A stretch of 64,000 bases of DNA, taken from Phaeotremella fagi. Lineage: Eukaryota > Basidiomycota > Tremellomycetes > Tremellales > Phaeotremellaceae. Location of the stretch: positions 930,001 through 994,000 of the forward strand of contig BCHU01000003.1 in the NCBI GenBank assembly GCA_001599715.1, read 5' to 3'. The notes under the pieces were generated by a model. The model worked only from the letters and a program-made list of their open reading frames with translations. It was not told where the DNA came from and did no database searches. The stretch's first letter is position 1. Each line of letters starts with the position of its first letter. Both the position numbers and the translations under genes were made by a program. This document shows positions 20,237 through 33,901 of the stretch, piece by piece.

Positions 20237-23200
20237 CTAAGGTCTAACAAAAACCAAAACCCCCTCCCCTTCCGTACCACCTCTAACATCCCTAACCCTA
20301 ACTTCCTTCTTCTCCTCAACCCCATCCCAAACTTTAATCCCCATCAAACCAATCCAACCAGTCAACCCCACAGCATAACCCTCCACATGAACCACCACCA
20401 TCTCACCCGGTCCAATAGTTTTAACTCGACTGACTCGATTCCCAGTCCACACGAACGCATCAGAGGTTTCAGTTTGAACTGTCAACTCGTTGAACGAATT
20501 CGTTGGGTGGGTGTTGATCATTTCTAATTTTATTTTGAAGGGGGTGTTCAGTTTGATTTGGGAGGGTGGGGTTAGGTTGACGGTGATGAATGAATCTATT
20601 GGGAGGGGGAGGGTTAGTTGTGGTAAAGCGATTTTCGTTGTTGTTGTTGCAGTGGATTCTGTGTTAGAGGTTGATTTCCATTTGATGATTATCTCCGCCG
20701 GTGGGGAATTGGTGGGGACTGATACCGACCGTCTTCTGTTGGAGAGGAGTGCGAATTGAGAGATGATGTTGATAGTGGATGTATTGTTCCATACTGGGTA
20801 ACATCAGTATATATACCTGTACGGAGGGGAAATAGACACTCACATTGAGGGAATGTCGGTTTAGATAAACTCAAAGACGAAGACAACAATCGACATTCAT
20901 CATTAAACTAGAAATCTCGTCAGCAAATCGTTCAAGATAGTAACATTGTAACCTACCTCCGAAACCAATTCCATATCCATAACTTCAATCTCTCGATCCC
21001 CAACGCAACTCAACGAAGTGTTGACAAAACCCTGTCCAATCCGCATCTCGTCCTGAAGAGTCGAAGGTCCAGTACCAGGACCAGCTCGACACTGAACAGA
21101 AGATTTCGAAAAGAAAGGCAAGATGAATGGGATCAGGATCGTTCGATTGATCTCTTCCGATCTGATCTTCATATCGTCATCTGTTGGTGTATTGGAGATG
21201 GTAGAGACTATCGAAAAGTCTATTGTCTTTTCTGAAACCGTCAATGATCTTAGTGTGATTGTTTTCGATATTTTGGAAGTGGGTTTTATGGTTCCGAGAG
21301 ATAGGTTCGAGATGAGAGTTTTTGATTCTTCTTTATCAATCGTGATGGATGATTCTGTTCGAGTCAGTGGATGAATGCAGAAAAAGCAGAGATAAGACAT
21401 ACCATCCTCCTCCTCTCCGGGTTGAAGGAATGTTGATAATTCAAGATCAAATTCTCGTGTATCTTTGTTCAAGATCTCTAAAGTTATCGATAAAGGTTCA
21501 TCAACGAATCCAGTATCGTGATGTTGGATGGTCACTTCCAACTCATGTGGTGGGGGTACGAATCTTTACACAAATCAGTTGGAGAGCATAGAATGCTAGA
21601 TCCAGCTCGACTCACTGTATAGAAGATGAGAGTGGATGTAAAGGAACAATGCTCTTCGAATTCACTACCCATTCCTCAATATCCTGAGGAACGAAGATAA
21701 GTTCCACATTCCATGAACCTTGAACAAGAATCAATTTGACAGAAGTGATCTAAAGAACAACATCAGTCGATTGGATACCAAAAGCTCTCGTGAACACTCA
21801 CCAAAATCTCATTCTCACTCTGTCCACATATACTCCCACAAACAACCAATCTCCCATTATCATCCCAAGAAATCTTGGCTTCGACTTCCGAATCCACTGT
21901 TTCTACAACACCAACGTCAATGATCCCATCTCCCGGTCCCGACGAAGATCTGATGATCAAATCAGGTCGATCGTCTGAGAATCCTATCGCTAAAGATGAA
22001 AATGGGAGTTTGGAGATTGATACCGCATCCTGACTTTGTAATGTGATCTGGAAGGGTACTTTCGTTGACGGCCGAGCGGTCTTTTGCCAGAACCCAGCTT
22101 TGACACGTACTTCTTGGTCAGCTTGGGTTTCTGGTCAGGACATACGTAGTGAGTTATCTGGATCCATGTTTATCACTAATGGTTCCGTTGATGATGGCGA
22201 TGTCGTCTGTATAGAGTCAGCTTTCAATTTGATGTATACGAACAGGAATAACCTACCTTGAAAAGTAACAGTAGATCATCCTCTAAACCAGATCTTTCTT
22301 CTTCATCAATTTCCGGATCTAGTATGACAAGTTAGCATATTTGACAAATTTAAACAAAGAAACTTACCCGGACCCATCTTCTCTATCAACAGTCTAGCGG
22401 CGGTCTCAACATTCCCCGTAAGTTGAGCACAAGTATACCACAACTCCCTGATCTTCCTAACGATAGGTAACCATTTCTCACGACTGAAACTCTGTGATAT
22501 ACGGTCGAAGAATCTATTCATTGATCAGTGGCAAACCAAAATATGCTGAGGAGGTATTTACTTCATGGCCATCTCGTGTTGACCCGATCGACAGTACGTA
22601 TCTGCGATTTTAAAGGCTACGTATAGTGCCACTCGAGTTTGAGCGAATTCTTGTTCTTTGAACAAAGAATACGATTTGGTAAAAAGCTACACTCTGTTCA
22701 GTTGATGTCAAGAGTATTAAAGCACATTTAACTGACTTCAATTATCAACCCTGCATGATCAACTTTCTTCTCATTGGCAAAACCAGGTGCTGTATTCACG
22801 TAGCCAGAAGCCGAACCAGCTTCGGAGGCAAGAGCGTCGTTCTAGAAAAACAACATGTCAACATTCGCATCTTCAACATCAATATTTCCTAGACCTACCT
22901 CAAGACCCAATGCTACCTCATACCTCGATTGTCGATGTATGGAACAACAAGCCGATTGATAGTAATAGTAACCAGGTTGTTGGAGTACGAGCATAGGATT
23001 AAAAGACGATGTAGGGGTAGAGTAGAATTCAGGTGCAGGTGGTTGAGCCGTCGCCGCGGTGATCAACGCGGGGAAAATTGGGAGAGTCAATATAGGGATT
23101 CGAAGTCCTGATTGAGTTCCTAATTCCAACAGTTCGGCGAAAATTCGATACCTTTCTTAAATCAGATACTGTCCTCGGTTGCCCTAGGTAACTCACTGTC

Positions 23201-24891
23201 TAGCTACCCATGACCAAAATTCAAAGGTTTCTTCTCCGATTCCCCATCCTCTAGACAATTCACTGAATTTCTTGAGATGAACGTAGAACGGTGCCAAAAC
23301 TTTTGTAGTATCGCCATCGTACAGATGTAGTTTGCAGATCTGAGATGGAAGTCAAAAAGAGAATGATATCAAGTCATCATGAACTCACGTTAACAGCGAC
23401 ACAATCAGCCAAGACTTTCGCTTCAGCCCAACGTTTAGTCCTAGGAGGAAGAATCGTTGTCGACGCGAACATCCGAGAGAGTTCATTCCAGCAATCTTCG
23501 TAATGTCTAACGTGATCTGTAAGCTTTGGGATCCCACTGCTCATCCGAATAACTCACCTTCGAGCGGTATCGTATTCACCACGAATTTCAGAGAACCAAC
23601 CCATCTTCCAATCATATCTCACTGTCCAACCTTGACTCCCCAAAGATCTTGAACCATTAGCAGATGGTACCGGTAAAGTTCCACTTCCAAGAGTGTTGAC
23701 AGGTAATCTTGCACGTTTCCTTCTGACTCTTTTGGCGTGAGCGGCGTAGTATTCCATTGCTGATTCGTAGAGTGCGTCTTGAAGTGATTGGACGAAATCG
23801 GGTAGTTGAGAAGCTGGTACTGGAGTAAGAACGAATAAGGAGGCTTTTGACGATAGAGCTGACGCTCGTCGCAAATGAGATAATCTGGGGTCTAGAGAGG
23901 GCGAATCTACACTTGTTCAGTCATTTAAACACACATTTCCGCATGAAAGAGACAACTGACCTAAAGTAGCAGCACTAGCCATTAAAACGACCGTCAACTT
24001 GATACCTCTCTCTCCTAATCTCTTCTTTCGTTCCCCAATCTCTTTCACCAGTTGATCATCCATTTCCCTTTCCTTGTCCCGAAGAGCAGTTTCCTTTTCA
24101 CGAGCTTCATCTGCTGTCAAACCTTCCTCCGATGTCGAGTGAAATGATTCGAACAACCTCAGGAATAGCACAAAAACAGATGGAACCAATTCAGCATGTT
24201 TCCTGACCCACACCGGGGCTATTAATCCATCGGGGTGTAATGGTGAAGAAGCTGTTAAAGGGGATAACGGCGAGTGCATAGTTGGAAGAGGAGCGTATGG
24301 ATCTGAAGAATTTTGAGAAGTCGTTGGAGGATTGACTTTTCTCATTGGTAATCGAACCCCCTAACTTGTCAATATTCGTCTATACAAGAAGAACCTACCT
24401 TGTCGACTAAAATCATTCTGAAATCACGTCTCTCTTTCTCTGGTAACCATACTTTACCCCTATTATTCTTAGTCGCTATAGCTCCTCGTAAATCGTTAAC
24501 CAAATTTTCGAATTCCTTGTCAGTTTCACTGGACGGACTATCGATAGTAGGTGGTGTCAAAGACGATTTAAGTATTTCTGAACCTATATTTGGACTTTGC
24601 AAGGGAGGTGATATCGGTGGTAAAGTAGAGAGTACTGGTGAAGGGGATACGACTGGGGTGGTCATTGATACGGGAGCTACTGCTGAATTTGATCTTGATC
24701 TTGTACCGGATGGATCGAGGAGGGCACTTGTGCTTATTGAATCTCTTCGAGAACTGGATCCAGAGGATGTTGGGTATTGAGTTAGACCGGCCACGAACAT
24801 GAGAGGTTGGGGGTGAGCGAGGAACTAAGGGTTTGTTAGGAATAAACTGGTAGCTTGAGATCTGACTTACCTCATGAGGATATGAGTTCAT
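20237..24891 (-). CDS. TRAPPC11: TRAPP complex subunit TRAPPC11 (foie gras/Gryzun family)
   Basis: A tethering-complex subunit for ER-to-Golgi and Golgi traffic. The start is MNSYPHE, spliced to FLAHPQPLMFVAGLTQY. The N-terminal part has a Ser/Thr-rich insert (residues about 20-110). Matching blocks then follow: IAPVWVRKHAELVPSVFVL, the VVLMASAATL strand, SKASLFVLTPVPASQLPDFV, ALYESAMEYYAAHAKRV, the foie gras core from WFSEIRGEYDTARRHYEDCW through WSWVARQYRIFAELLELG, and QQPGYYYYQSA. The C-terminal half is beta-rich like Gryzun and ends VLVFVRP-stop. Length, about 1,300 residues after removing many small introns, is near the family's. It is divergent from IQG1 across 376 bp. Confidence 0.88.
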
Positions 24892-25267
24892 TGTGGTGAA
24901 GAGGGTGAAGAGGGTGATGAGGAGGAGAGATGAAGATGTTGAATGGTTGATGAGTTGTAGCTGTAGGTGGAGGCTAAAGAGGGGGACTAAATAAGATGTT
25001 GACTTTACTTTTCTGAAACGAGACGCGACGCAAAAAGAAACACTAACGGTACAGAATAAAAAACAAGTGTTAGAGATCTCGAATGCACGGTTCAACCTTC
25101 ACAGTCATCCTTAGTATTGATTAGAAGACTCAGAAGAATAGGAGGAATGGTTCATCTCAGTCATTTGTAATCAGTCCAGCGATACATCAATCATACCTAT
25201 AACAGAGATCAACAATCAACAGCAATCAACAAATATCTTACTATCAACATCACCATTCTCACCAACA
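24892..25267. promoter_or_regulatory. Divergent promoter of TRAPPC11 and IQG1
   Basis: A 376-bp shared upstream region. The IQG1 side is A/C-rich (repeated CAACAATCAAC-type words) just before the ATG, usual for a leader in this group. No other element was recognised. Confidence 0.55.
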
Positions 25268-28200
25268 ATGGTCGACCCATCAAACACTTCAACATCATCA
25301 CCAACACCAAACTCGCCACCCAACAATCTCCCTTCGTCACCCTCCATCTTCGCCTACCAAACACGTCTACTCACCAGAACAGGTTCAAAAAATGCAGGAT
25401 CATCCAACAACTCACTTGTTGGCTTGGCAAACACAGCATCACCACCATCAAGTCCAATGAGCGGAGCCAGAATTGGAAGGATGGGTTCAATCTCACATTC
25501 ACCAGGAATGAACAATCTTATCTCAGCCGCTGATGGACTTAGTCGTTCAGGATCTGGTAGAGGGATAGGGTTGGGTTTAGGGGGTAAACCCAACTCAGCC
25601 CATGGCAGGGGTAGTAAAAGTGTGGATTTAGTTAGGGGGCAGTGGGAAGCTAAGATCAATGATGCCGCCGTTGAAGGTACTCCGACCACTTCACCTAGAT
25701 TGAATAGAAATAGTAGTATCATGTCACCTCCTCTAGGTTCCTTGTCATCTTTTTCAACAACAGTTTCGACCCCTTTATCCAACTCGACTACGGCAGAAAC
25801 CATCGCTTCTCCAACAACTTCTTTCGTCAGTCCTGCTCTGAATCCCGAACAAACCGGATCATCAGTGGTAACTACAGCAACAGATGAGACTGATGGTTCA
25901 GAGGGTGCAGGAAAATATCGTAGTTCATATATGGCTCAGAGAGCTGCGAAAAGAGCTACGGTGTCGGGTATGACAGGGTTCGATCCAAGCACTACCCCAG
26001 AGACGTCCACGGATACTATCTCCAAACAATCCGAAACTTCTCAACCAAGACCTAGACCAGCGTCAATATCTTCATACGCCTCACTGTCACCAACTCCTAC
26101 TGGAAACAGTTCATCTACAACCCGCTTACAACGACCTGTAGAAGACAGAATTGCTCAAGCCAAAGCTAACGCTTTGAGGAGACGACAGGCGAAGGAGCTA
26201 GCTGAAGCTGGGTTGAAGGGGGACACCAAAGAACCGATACCAGCGATCAGTACTCCTCAAACCGAAAAGAAAGCCGGACCACTGGATCATCTGTTCACCC
26301 CACCCTCATCTACATCCACCCGACCACTCTCCTCAACCCCAATCTCATCCAGGGCTCACATCCCCAATTCAACCCCAGTTGCGGAACCTTTGACACCCAC
26401 TACAAATGCTCCCAAGGCATCCTTCAGGTCTGCACCACCTTCTTCATTCGTTCCCACTCCAGACTTATCTTCATCAACTGCAAGTCCAGCATCTTCCGCT
26501 TCATCCGGAAAAGATAAATACGGTTCATTGTCTCGATCGGATCGTCGAAAACTTGGTCGTCATTTACCTAGAATCGCTTCAGGTGATAGTGGCTGGGGTG
26601 ACGATGATGGATTAGGCGCTCCCGTACATGCTCGTGGTGCATCGGGTACAGGACGAAAATCTTCTTTGGGTAGGAATTCTGGTTTACCGGCTTTACCAGA
26701 TGTCGAGACACCCCCTTCGAAACCTGCTCCAGCAAAGGAGAATGCTGTAAATACTCCTTCAACCGTCTTACCGTCCAGTGTGGTAAAATCACGAACAGAG
26801 GTACTCACACCTTCCACTTCTTTGAATCGAATTTCGACTCCAGAATCTAAACCTACACCCGTGACACCTGGTAAAAGAAGATCAGTCTATGATCCGATAA
26901 CTCCTAAAGCTGGTTTGAACATTGGAGCAGCATCTCCTAGACCTGAAGTTGCAGGTGAAGAGATGAAGGGATTGATGAGTGCTGTAGGTGGTATCGCTCG
27001 AGGTACTACTGATGATGGGGAAGGTGTCACTGGTGAGTTTAGGCTATGTAACGTCAAACTAACCATCAAGGCATGTCTAATCGATTGAGATTATCCAAAC
27101 TTCCACTTGCAGCTACATCAGCTACGCTGGCTCCTGCTCCATTACCGTCTAAACGATTACAGAACACCAATTGGATGGATAAACGACGACACGATCTAGC
27201 TGCGTATGAATATCTCTGTCACGTAGGTGAAGCTCAACAATGGATTGAAGGTTGTTTGGACGAAGAGCTGGAATTCGGTGTGACAGAAATGGAAGAAGGT
27301 TTGAGGGATGGTGTGGTCTTGGCAAGATTGGCTAGGGTTTACGAAGGAGAGGCTGTGGTCAAGAGGATCTGGACAGTGAGCTCTTTTGCTGTTAGGCCCC
27401 GACTGATTGTTTCAGGAAGCGAAACATCGATTCAGACAATCTGATAATATCAATTATTTCCTCAACTTCGTCAGAAACGTTGGACTGCCCGAGGTAAGCG
27501 TATCAAGGAAACTCGACTAACGTGACAGACATTCATTTTCGAACTTACCGATCTATACGATAAGAAGAATATCCCAAAAGTTATTTATTGTATCCACGTA
27601 CTCAGTCATTTGTTGGCTAGACTCGGTAGGGCGGAGAGGATAGGTAATTTAGTTGGCCTGATTGAGTTTACCGGTATGTTTCTGTTGATTTTCGGTTATA
27701 CTGATTGCTAGATGAACAATTGGCTGCTACCCAGAAAGGTCTTCAAGGGGTGGCTATGCCAAACTTCGGGGCTGTCGGCAGTGCTCTGGCTAAAGAATCT
27801 AATTGGGAACCTGAAGAAGAGGCTGAAACAGAGGACGAAAGTGAGTTTGTTTTGATGACGATGGTCTAATTCATCAGGACGTGATCGTGAATTACTCGAA
27901 TGTGAACCGTCCATCGTCGCTCTTCAGAGTGTTCTCAGAGGTAGACTCAGTCGTACCAGAACTTCTCGGATCGATGCTGAACTGAGATTCGCTGAACCTA
28001 TCATCGAAAGGTTGCAAGGACGAGCCAGAGGAGCTCTTTCTCGTCGTCAACTCAAAGCCCAACATCAAGAAAGGAGTCAACTGCATTCCTGGGCGACCGG
28101 ATTACAAGCTGCGTCAAGAAGACATACAGCTCGTAGGGAGCATCAACAGATTGTTGATAGTGCTCAGTCATCAGCTACTGCTGCTTTGCAGGCTCAGGTC

Positions 28201-31200
28201 AGAGGTGTCTTGGCAAGAGTTAGAAAGGATACCACTCTCAACGCACTGGACACTAGTAGAAGATCCGTGATCGCTTTACAAGCCGTTTGTCGTGGTTGTC
28301 TTGCTCGACGCAAGAAACGTACCCATCAACAAGCCTTTGAACAGATCACGCAATCGGTAGGGTCGCTTCAAGCATTAGCACGAGGAAGATTACAACGTCA
28401 AACAGCAGCTAAACAGCAAAAAGTCGTTGCTGCTCAACAGGCCACCTTCGTCTCTCTCCAATCTCATTTACGAGGTGCATTGGTTCGTCGACATCAAAAA
28501 GCTCAAGAGGAGAAAATCGGTGATGCTACCGATATCATCGTGGCTATTCAGGCTGTAGCTCGAGGTGCAATCACCAGGAAGAAGAAACAAGCTCTCCTCC
28601 AAACTCTTTCACATACGACATCATCCGTTTCCAATTTACAAGCGATTCTTCGAGGTCGAATTGCGAAAAAGAATCATGAAAGCATGAGAAAGGCTTTGGC
28701 CACTGTTCAAGTTGCTGGATCTGTTGGTGGACTTCAAGCGTTTTTACGAAGTAAACTGGCCAAGAAATCTAATACGGAACAAAAGAAACAACTGGAATTC
28801 GTTCAACCTGATGTGATTGGTTTCCAAGCTGTTGCCCGTGGATATCTTCAACGAAAGGATTATCGAGAATGGAGAGATTACTTGGTTAGAGATCCTCATA
28901 CGAAAGGAGCTTTGATTTTCCTCCAATCCCTCATCAGAGGTTTCTTGGCTCGAAGAAGATTGTACACCAGGGTCAGCTATATTCATCAAAACGTTGATAA
29001 AGTCGTCAAGATTCAGGCTGTTTGGAGAGGTCGAACTCAACGTCAAATGTACGATAAACTTCTCACGGGTGAAGGTGTTGATGTACCGACCATCCAGAAC
29101 TACATGCATCTCCTTGATGATACAGAAGGTGATTTCAGGGATCAAATTCGAATCGAGAAATTGAGGAAAAACGTTGTCGAGTTGATCAGAGAGAATCAAA
29201 TTCTAGAAACAGACGTTCAAGAACTTGACACCAAGATCGCTTTGATTGTTAAAAATCAAATGTCTTTGGAGGAACTTGTTCGAGCTAAACGATCGAGAGC
29301 TGGTAGAGATGATGGAAACAATTCATTCACTGTTGGTGGGAACAACGATCCTTTTTCCAGTGGTGCTCATCTCGACAGAAACACTCAAAGGAAACTTGAA
29401 CTTTACGAACACTTGTTTTTCACTTTACAAACCAAACCTGAATATCTTGGTCGATTGTTGAAATCACTCGCTAAAGACGATAGTGGATCTAGTGACAAGG
29501 ACAGAAAATTGATCGAAAGTGTTACGTTGAACTTGTTCGCTTATGGTCATGAAAGAAGGGAGGAATACTTGTTTCATAAATTGTTACAGGTGAGTCATTG
29601 CGTGTGGGACAGTACTGATTAATAACAGATGGCGGTTCATGATGAGATTCTTTATTCGGATTCTTTGTCTTCGTTAGCCAACGCTAGATTCGCTATTGCG
29701 CCATTAGCAGCTCAATATATCAGACAGAATCTATCGACATATCTCCAAACTGTACTTAGTGAACATGTTGTTCGAGTGGTTGAAGCTCAAGATTTAGATC
29801 TTTGTACGGACCCTGTTGAGGTGAGTAATTGCCTTTTCATTGGTTTTATGGACGTCACTGAAGGAAGAATAGATTTATCATAGATTGATCAACGCTGAAG
29901 AAAGTCAAACGGGTAGACCTTCGGTTTTACCTCGAAACCTTGATGCTGATCAAGTTCTTCAAACTGATATAAACGCTAGAGCTGTGTATATCCAACGTAG
30001 GTTGGCAAATTGGGACTATTCACTGACCTAGACAGATCTTCAAGAACTTCGTGCATTGACGAGTTTCATTATTGCTGCACTCATCAATTCGACTCATCTT
30101 TTACCTTACACTGTTAGATTACTTGCTAGAGAGGCTTTCCTGGCGCTAAGAGTGGGTTTGACTTCTATGATCTGCGACTGCGAGCTGAATCATGATTTTC
30201 AGGTCAAATATCCACAAGCGACTGACGAAGAGTTGGCGCCTGCTGTCGGTAAAACTGTGATACTCCCATTCATCCTTCCAGCTTTAATGTGAGTGTTATG
30301 ATCGAGAATGTAACAGAAAGTTGACCATGATTCAAAGCGCACCCGAGGGCCACGGTTTGGTATTGAACCCCATTGGACCAGCCGAAAGAAGGAATCTAGC
30401 CATTATCGCTAATCTGATCACCCATGTCGCGGCCCAGGATTTCAGTAAATCAGATAAAGATCGTTTGGTTCGTGTGCCGCTTGCGGAATATATTCGTGCG
30501 GAAGGGCGTCCATTCACTGAATGGATTATGGAGGGTAAGCGGGTCTCTTCGTTTTTTGGGTTGGTGACTGACGAGTCTTTAAATTCAGTTGCTAGTGTCG
30601 ATCATCCAGAGGCTTTCTATCAGGCTCATGATTTACTTTCATCGTTTGAGGCGAAACCTATCACTTTGACTCGTACTGAGATTTATGGTGTTCAGACGAT
30701 TTTGATGAGACATCTAAGTGGGATCGTGAGTTGTCATCTATCGTTTGATTTCAAGTAGACTGACTGATAATTCTGTTGTAGACCAAGAAAAAAGGTGATG
30801 ATCCGATGATTAGGGTTTTGGAAGAACTTGAAGGTGCACCCATTGAATTTGATCGAAGTTCAGCAACTGTAAATCTGAGATTACATAATAGACTAGCAGA
30901 ACTTCAAGGTATGTCTTAATATCATCCAAACAGTCTTTATACCAAATTCTTACAAATTATTTGCTTATAGGTGCCGATCCAAGAGCTGTGGAGAAGGCTG
31001 ATTGGGTCCAAGCTAAAAGACATGTCCTGGCTGTACTCAGAGTTCAATCTGGACGTACACTTGTTGATGTGCTTGTTGCAAGACCTGATGAAGTGCATGA
31101 ACAGATGTGGATCAGGGAGGTACATCGTGATATAGCTTTGGAACAGGCTAGACTCGCTCGTCATAATCTACCTCCAACACCTGTCGAAGCGGAATATCAA

Positions 31201-32107
31201 ATCGAGAGTATCAGATCGTAAGTAACGTCGGATTGTTCCAAACAGTAGATGAGACTAATGATCCTTTGGCAGACTCCCGTTCCATGAAGTCAAATCCCGA
31301 GCGATAGAATTCTGTATGAAACTAGAAAGATTAAACAAGTTATCTCGTCAAGACGATTTCCAGGATTTGTTGATCTCCATCGCCGGTGATATCAGACAGA
31401 AACATCAGTTACGACAGGATCGAACGAAGAACTTGATAGCTATCAATCAAGCTTATGAACATTCCAACGAGAAGAAGAAGAAGTTTGAGGAACAGATCAA
31501 GAGTTATCATGATTATATCGATTCTGCTATGGCTGCTTTACAGACTAAGGGGTGGGTTGGATGTTTTCTTTCGTTGTGTGTTGTTAGACTGATTTTCTTG
31601 GGTTTTAGGAAAAAGAAACCAACTTTCTTGTCTAAACAGTATTTCCATCAATTGGGTGAAGCTAGATCAGGCAAGAAATCTTCTTTCGGTTCATACAAAT
31701 ACACCGCTGCGGAATTATACGAGAAAGGTAAGTCTCCCAACCCTTCAAGATAAATTGAAGTCAACTAACAAAAACACCACAGGTATAATCCTATCAATCA
31801 ATCAATTCTCTCCCCGTCAATTCGACAAGATTAACCTTATCATCTCATCAAACGAAATCGGAGTTTTCAATTTGGATCTATCGTCGCAATTGAATTCTAG
31901 CGGTTCGACATCGATGGGACATGAGGAGTTGAGGATGGAAGATCTGTTGCAAGCCCAATTCGATAATAACGTTCGATTGGATCTGTTCGATGGAATCGCG
32001 GCTTTCAATTTGAACATGTTGATTCATCAGATTAACAAGAGTGAGCTATATTTCTTTTCTCTGGGGAATGCTTTGTTGACTCGGTTTTAGAGTTTTATGC
32101 TGCTTAG
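25268..32107 (+). CDS. IQG1: IQGAP-family cytokinesis scaffold
   Basis: IQGAPs organise the contractile actomyosin ring. The protein is about 2,000 residues. The first 600 are a Ser/Thr/Pro-rich disordered extension, then the calponin-homology actin-binding domain (TNWMDKRRHDLAAYEYLCHV, DGVVLARLARVYEG, NINYFLNFVRNVGLPETFIFEL), about 13 IQ-like motifs in a row (such as ALQAVCRGCLARRKK and KIQAVWRGRTQRQMY), the GAP-related domain (NLFAYGHERREEYLFHKLLQ, INAEESQTG, IAALINSTHLLPY) and the RGCT C-terminal domain. The last intron is 32041-32090; splicing it gives NKKFYAA-stop at 32107. Myosin light chain or calmodulin binding by the IQ array is known for the family. No catalytic arginine finger is expected in IQGAPs. 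Confidence 0.95.
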
Positions 32108-32350
32108 ATATTTTCGAATTGGGTTTGGGTAATTTTGTGACTTTTTTTTGGTTGAGATTTGATTTGATTTGATTGATTTTCGCACGTACATATGTTTTTT
32201 TCGGTTCAAGGACAATTCGATAATCTTTATTAATAGTTAGTAATGGTATCATAGTATCAGAAGTTTACTGCAGCACCACCTGCAAATCAGCCAGTTGCAC
32301 AAAGTAATTAAAGCAAGCTAACATCTAGATACTGCACTTTCTATATTCTA

Positions 32351-33497
32351 TCAATCTATCCTCCTAGAAGAAGATCTTGTAACTACCAAACCTAATCCTG
32401 AGGGTTCACCTTCTTCACCCCTTTCCACGTCCAGATCAGGATTCGAAACAGGTATTGCGGAAGAGTTATCCAACATTTCCTTCTGTAACGTTCGTTTACG
32501 TTCTGCGATCGGGTTCAAAATGAACGCTAGTGCTACCACCACTAAATCCAACACGATCACACCGGAGTAAGAGACCTATCCCACACCAAATCAGTTCCCA
32601 ACCTCTGATGAATTTGAAACTCGGACTGAACTTACACAAGCAGCTATGTCAAGATTCGATCTGAAGAATAAACTCAATAAACTGAATACTCCACCTAGGA
32701 TGTCTACCGCCATGAATAGGAGAGAGATACCGCGGACTTCACCTAGTTGGTAGATCTCCCAGTATTGTGGGCTACGTTTTTTAATTAGTATGAAATTGGT
32801 TCTGAGTGGTGGAAGAATAAACATACAGAAGTCCTAAGGCTAATAACGAAGCTGCAATATACCCGTACGCCAAAACTGGAGCTTCAGTTCCATTATTTTC
32901 ACCTGCCTAAGAAAGATGATTCAAGTTAATCAATTGCAATATATCAGGTTGGTTGGTTGGAACTTACCCATAGAGCATAGACTGAACCGACTTCGAATCC
33001 TACGAATATCAACAACGAAATTGTTAATATCAAGATGGTGTTCCTTTTATTGATACCACGGGAATAGTGGAGACATTGACACCATGAGATCATACCGAAT
33101 AAACCGAATAATTGGGGTTGGATCTGGAGTTGGGTGTTCGAGTTAATTAATGGTCTCACCATGAATGGTTAACTCACTTGTAAAGGTATACTCAATTTCT
33201 GGACTACGATATAAGAGCCAAGGAATAACGAGGCGCAGACCCATATACTATAATCGAAACCGATTTAATGATTGGTTTCACAAAGTGAAGAGATGGAGGG
33301 GACTTACAACATCAACGTAGCTGATAGACCATGTGTCGATTTTGATCGATGGGATTTAATTATTTGAGGAATGATCTGTTGTTTCGGTGTTAGTGTGTGT
33401 GTGACTTGAGTAGTGGTAAGATGGGATGTACCTGTATAGACCAGAGGATTGCACCGATGGTAGCTAAACCGTTTTCTACTGGTGCGTTCTCTTTCAT
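32351..33497 (-). CDS. PQ-loop repeat seven-helix membrane protein
   Basis: Starts MKENAPVENGLATIGAI and ends SSRRID-stop. Two PQ-loop repeats are present: WSIQIIPQIIKSHRSKSTHG near the N-terminus and LGLLPQYWEIYQLGEVRGIS in the second half, each between hydrophobic helices (for example SATLMFLWVCASLFLGSY, ILILTISLLIFVGFEVG, VIVLDLVVVALAFIL). The short tail is acidic. PQ-loop proteins include lysosomal or vacuolar amino-acid exporters and related small transporters, as well as proteins acting in lipid asymmetry, so the substrate is not assigned. Several introns with clear signals separate the helices. The 243 bp to IQG1 hold both 3' UTRs. Confidence 0.82.
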
Positions 33498-33901
33498 CGT
33501 TTAGATTATAAATCAGGGTATAGTAACCAGTACTGATATTTATTATAAGTTAATCAGATGGATATATACAAGATCTATATACGATTCTATGATTCTATTA
33601 ACTATATTATAAACATTAGATGAAGGAAAAAAAGAGAGGATACTGAATTGTCAGACGACTTATTATACGAAGAAAAACATTCTGGCGAATTAAGCGAAGC
33701 GAAGCGAAGGGCGTCACTGGGCGTCACTGGCGGTGTTTGAGTAAGCCTTGTTAGTCAGACATACAGTCAGTGTAGCCATATACCCGTAGATGTCGTTATG
33801 GAATGCATATGGTATGAATGAATCGTTGATGCAATAGTGAGTGAGTAGTATTATAAAAATAGAATGATATACTTGTAAACGTAAACTTCCAACAATTAAA
33901 G
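33498..33901. other. Intergenic region between the PQ-loop gene and the CoA-carrier gene
   Basis: About 400 bp with the PQ-loop promoter and the carrier 3' UTR, AT-rich with several near-identical TATA-rich tracts. It contains a small tandem repeat (separate entry). Confidence 0.5.
33691..33732. repeat. Adjacent microrepeats (AGCGA x3, then GGCGTCACT x2)
   Basis: TAAGCGAAGCGAAGCGAAG at 33691-33709 is followed directly by two copies of GGGCGTCACTG. The GC content is higher than the flanks. Slippage is the simplest reading. Confidence 0.7.
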
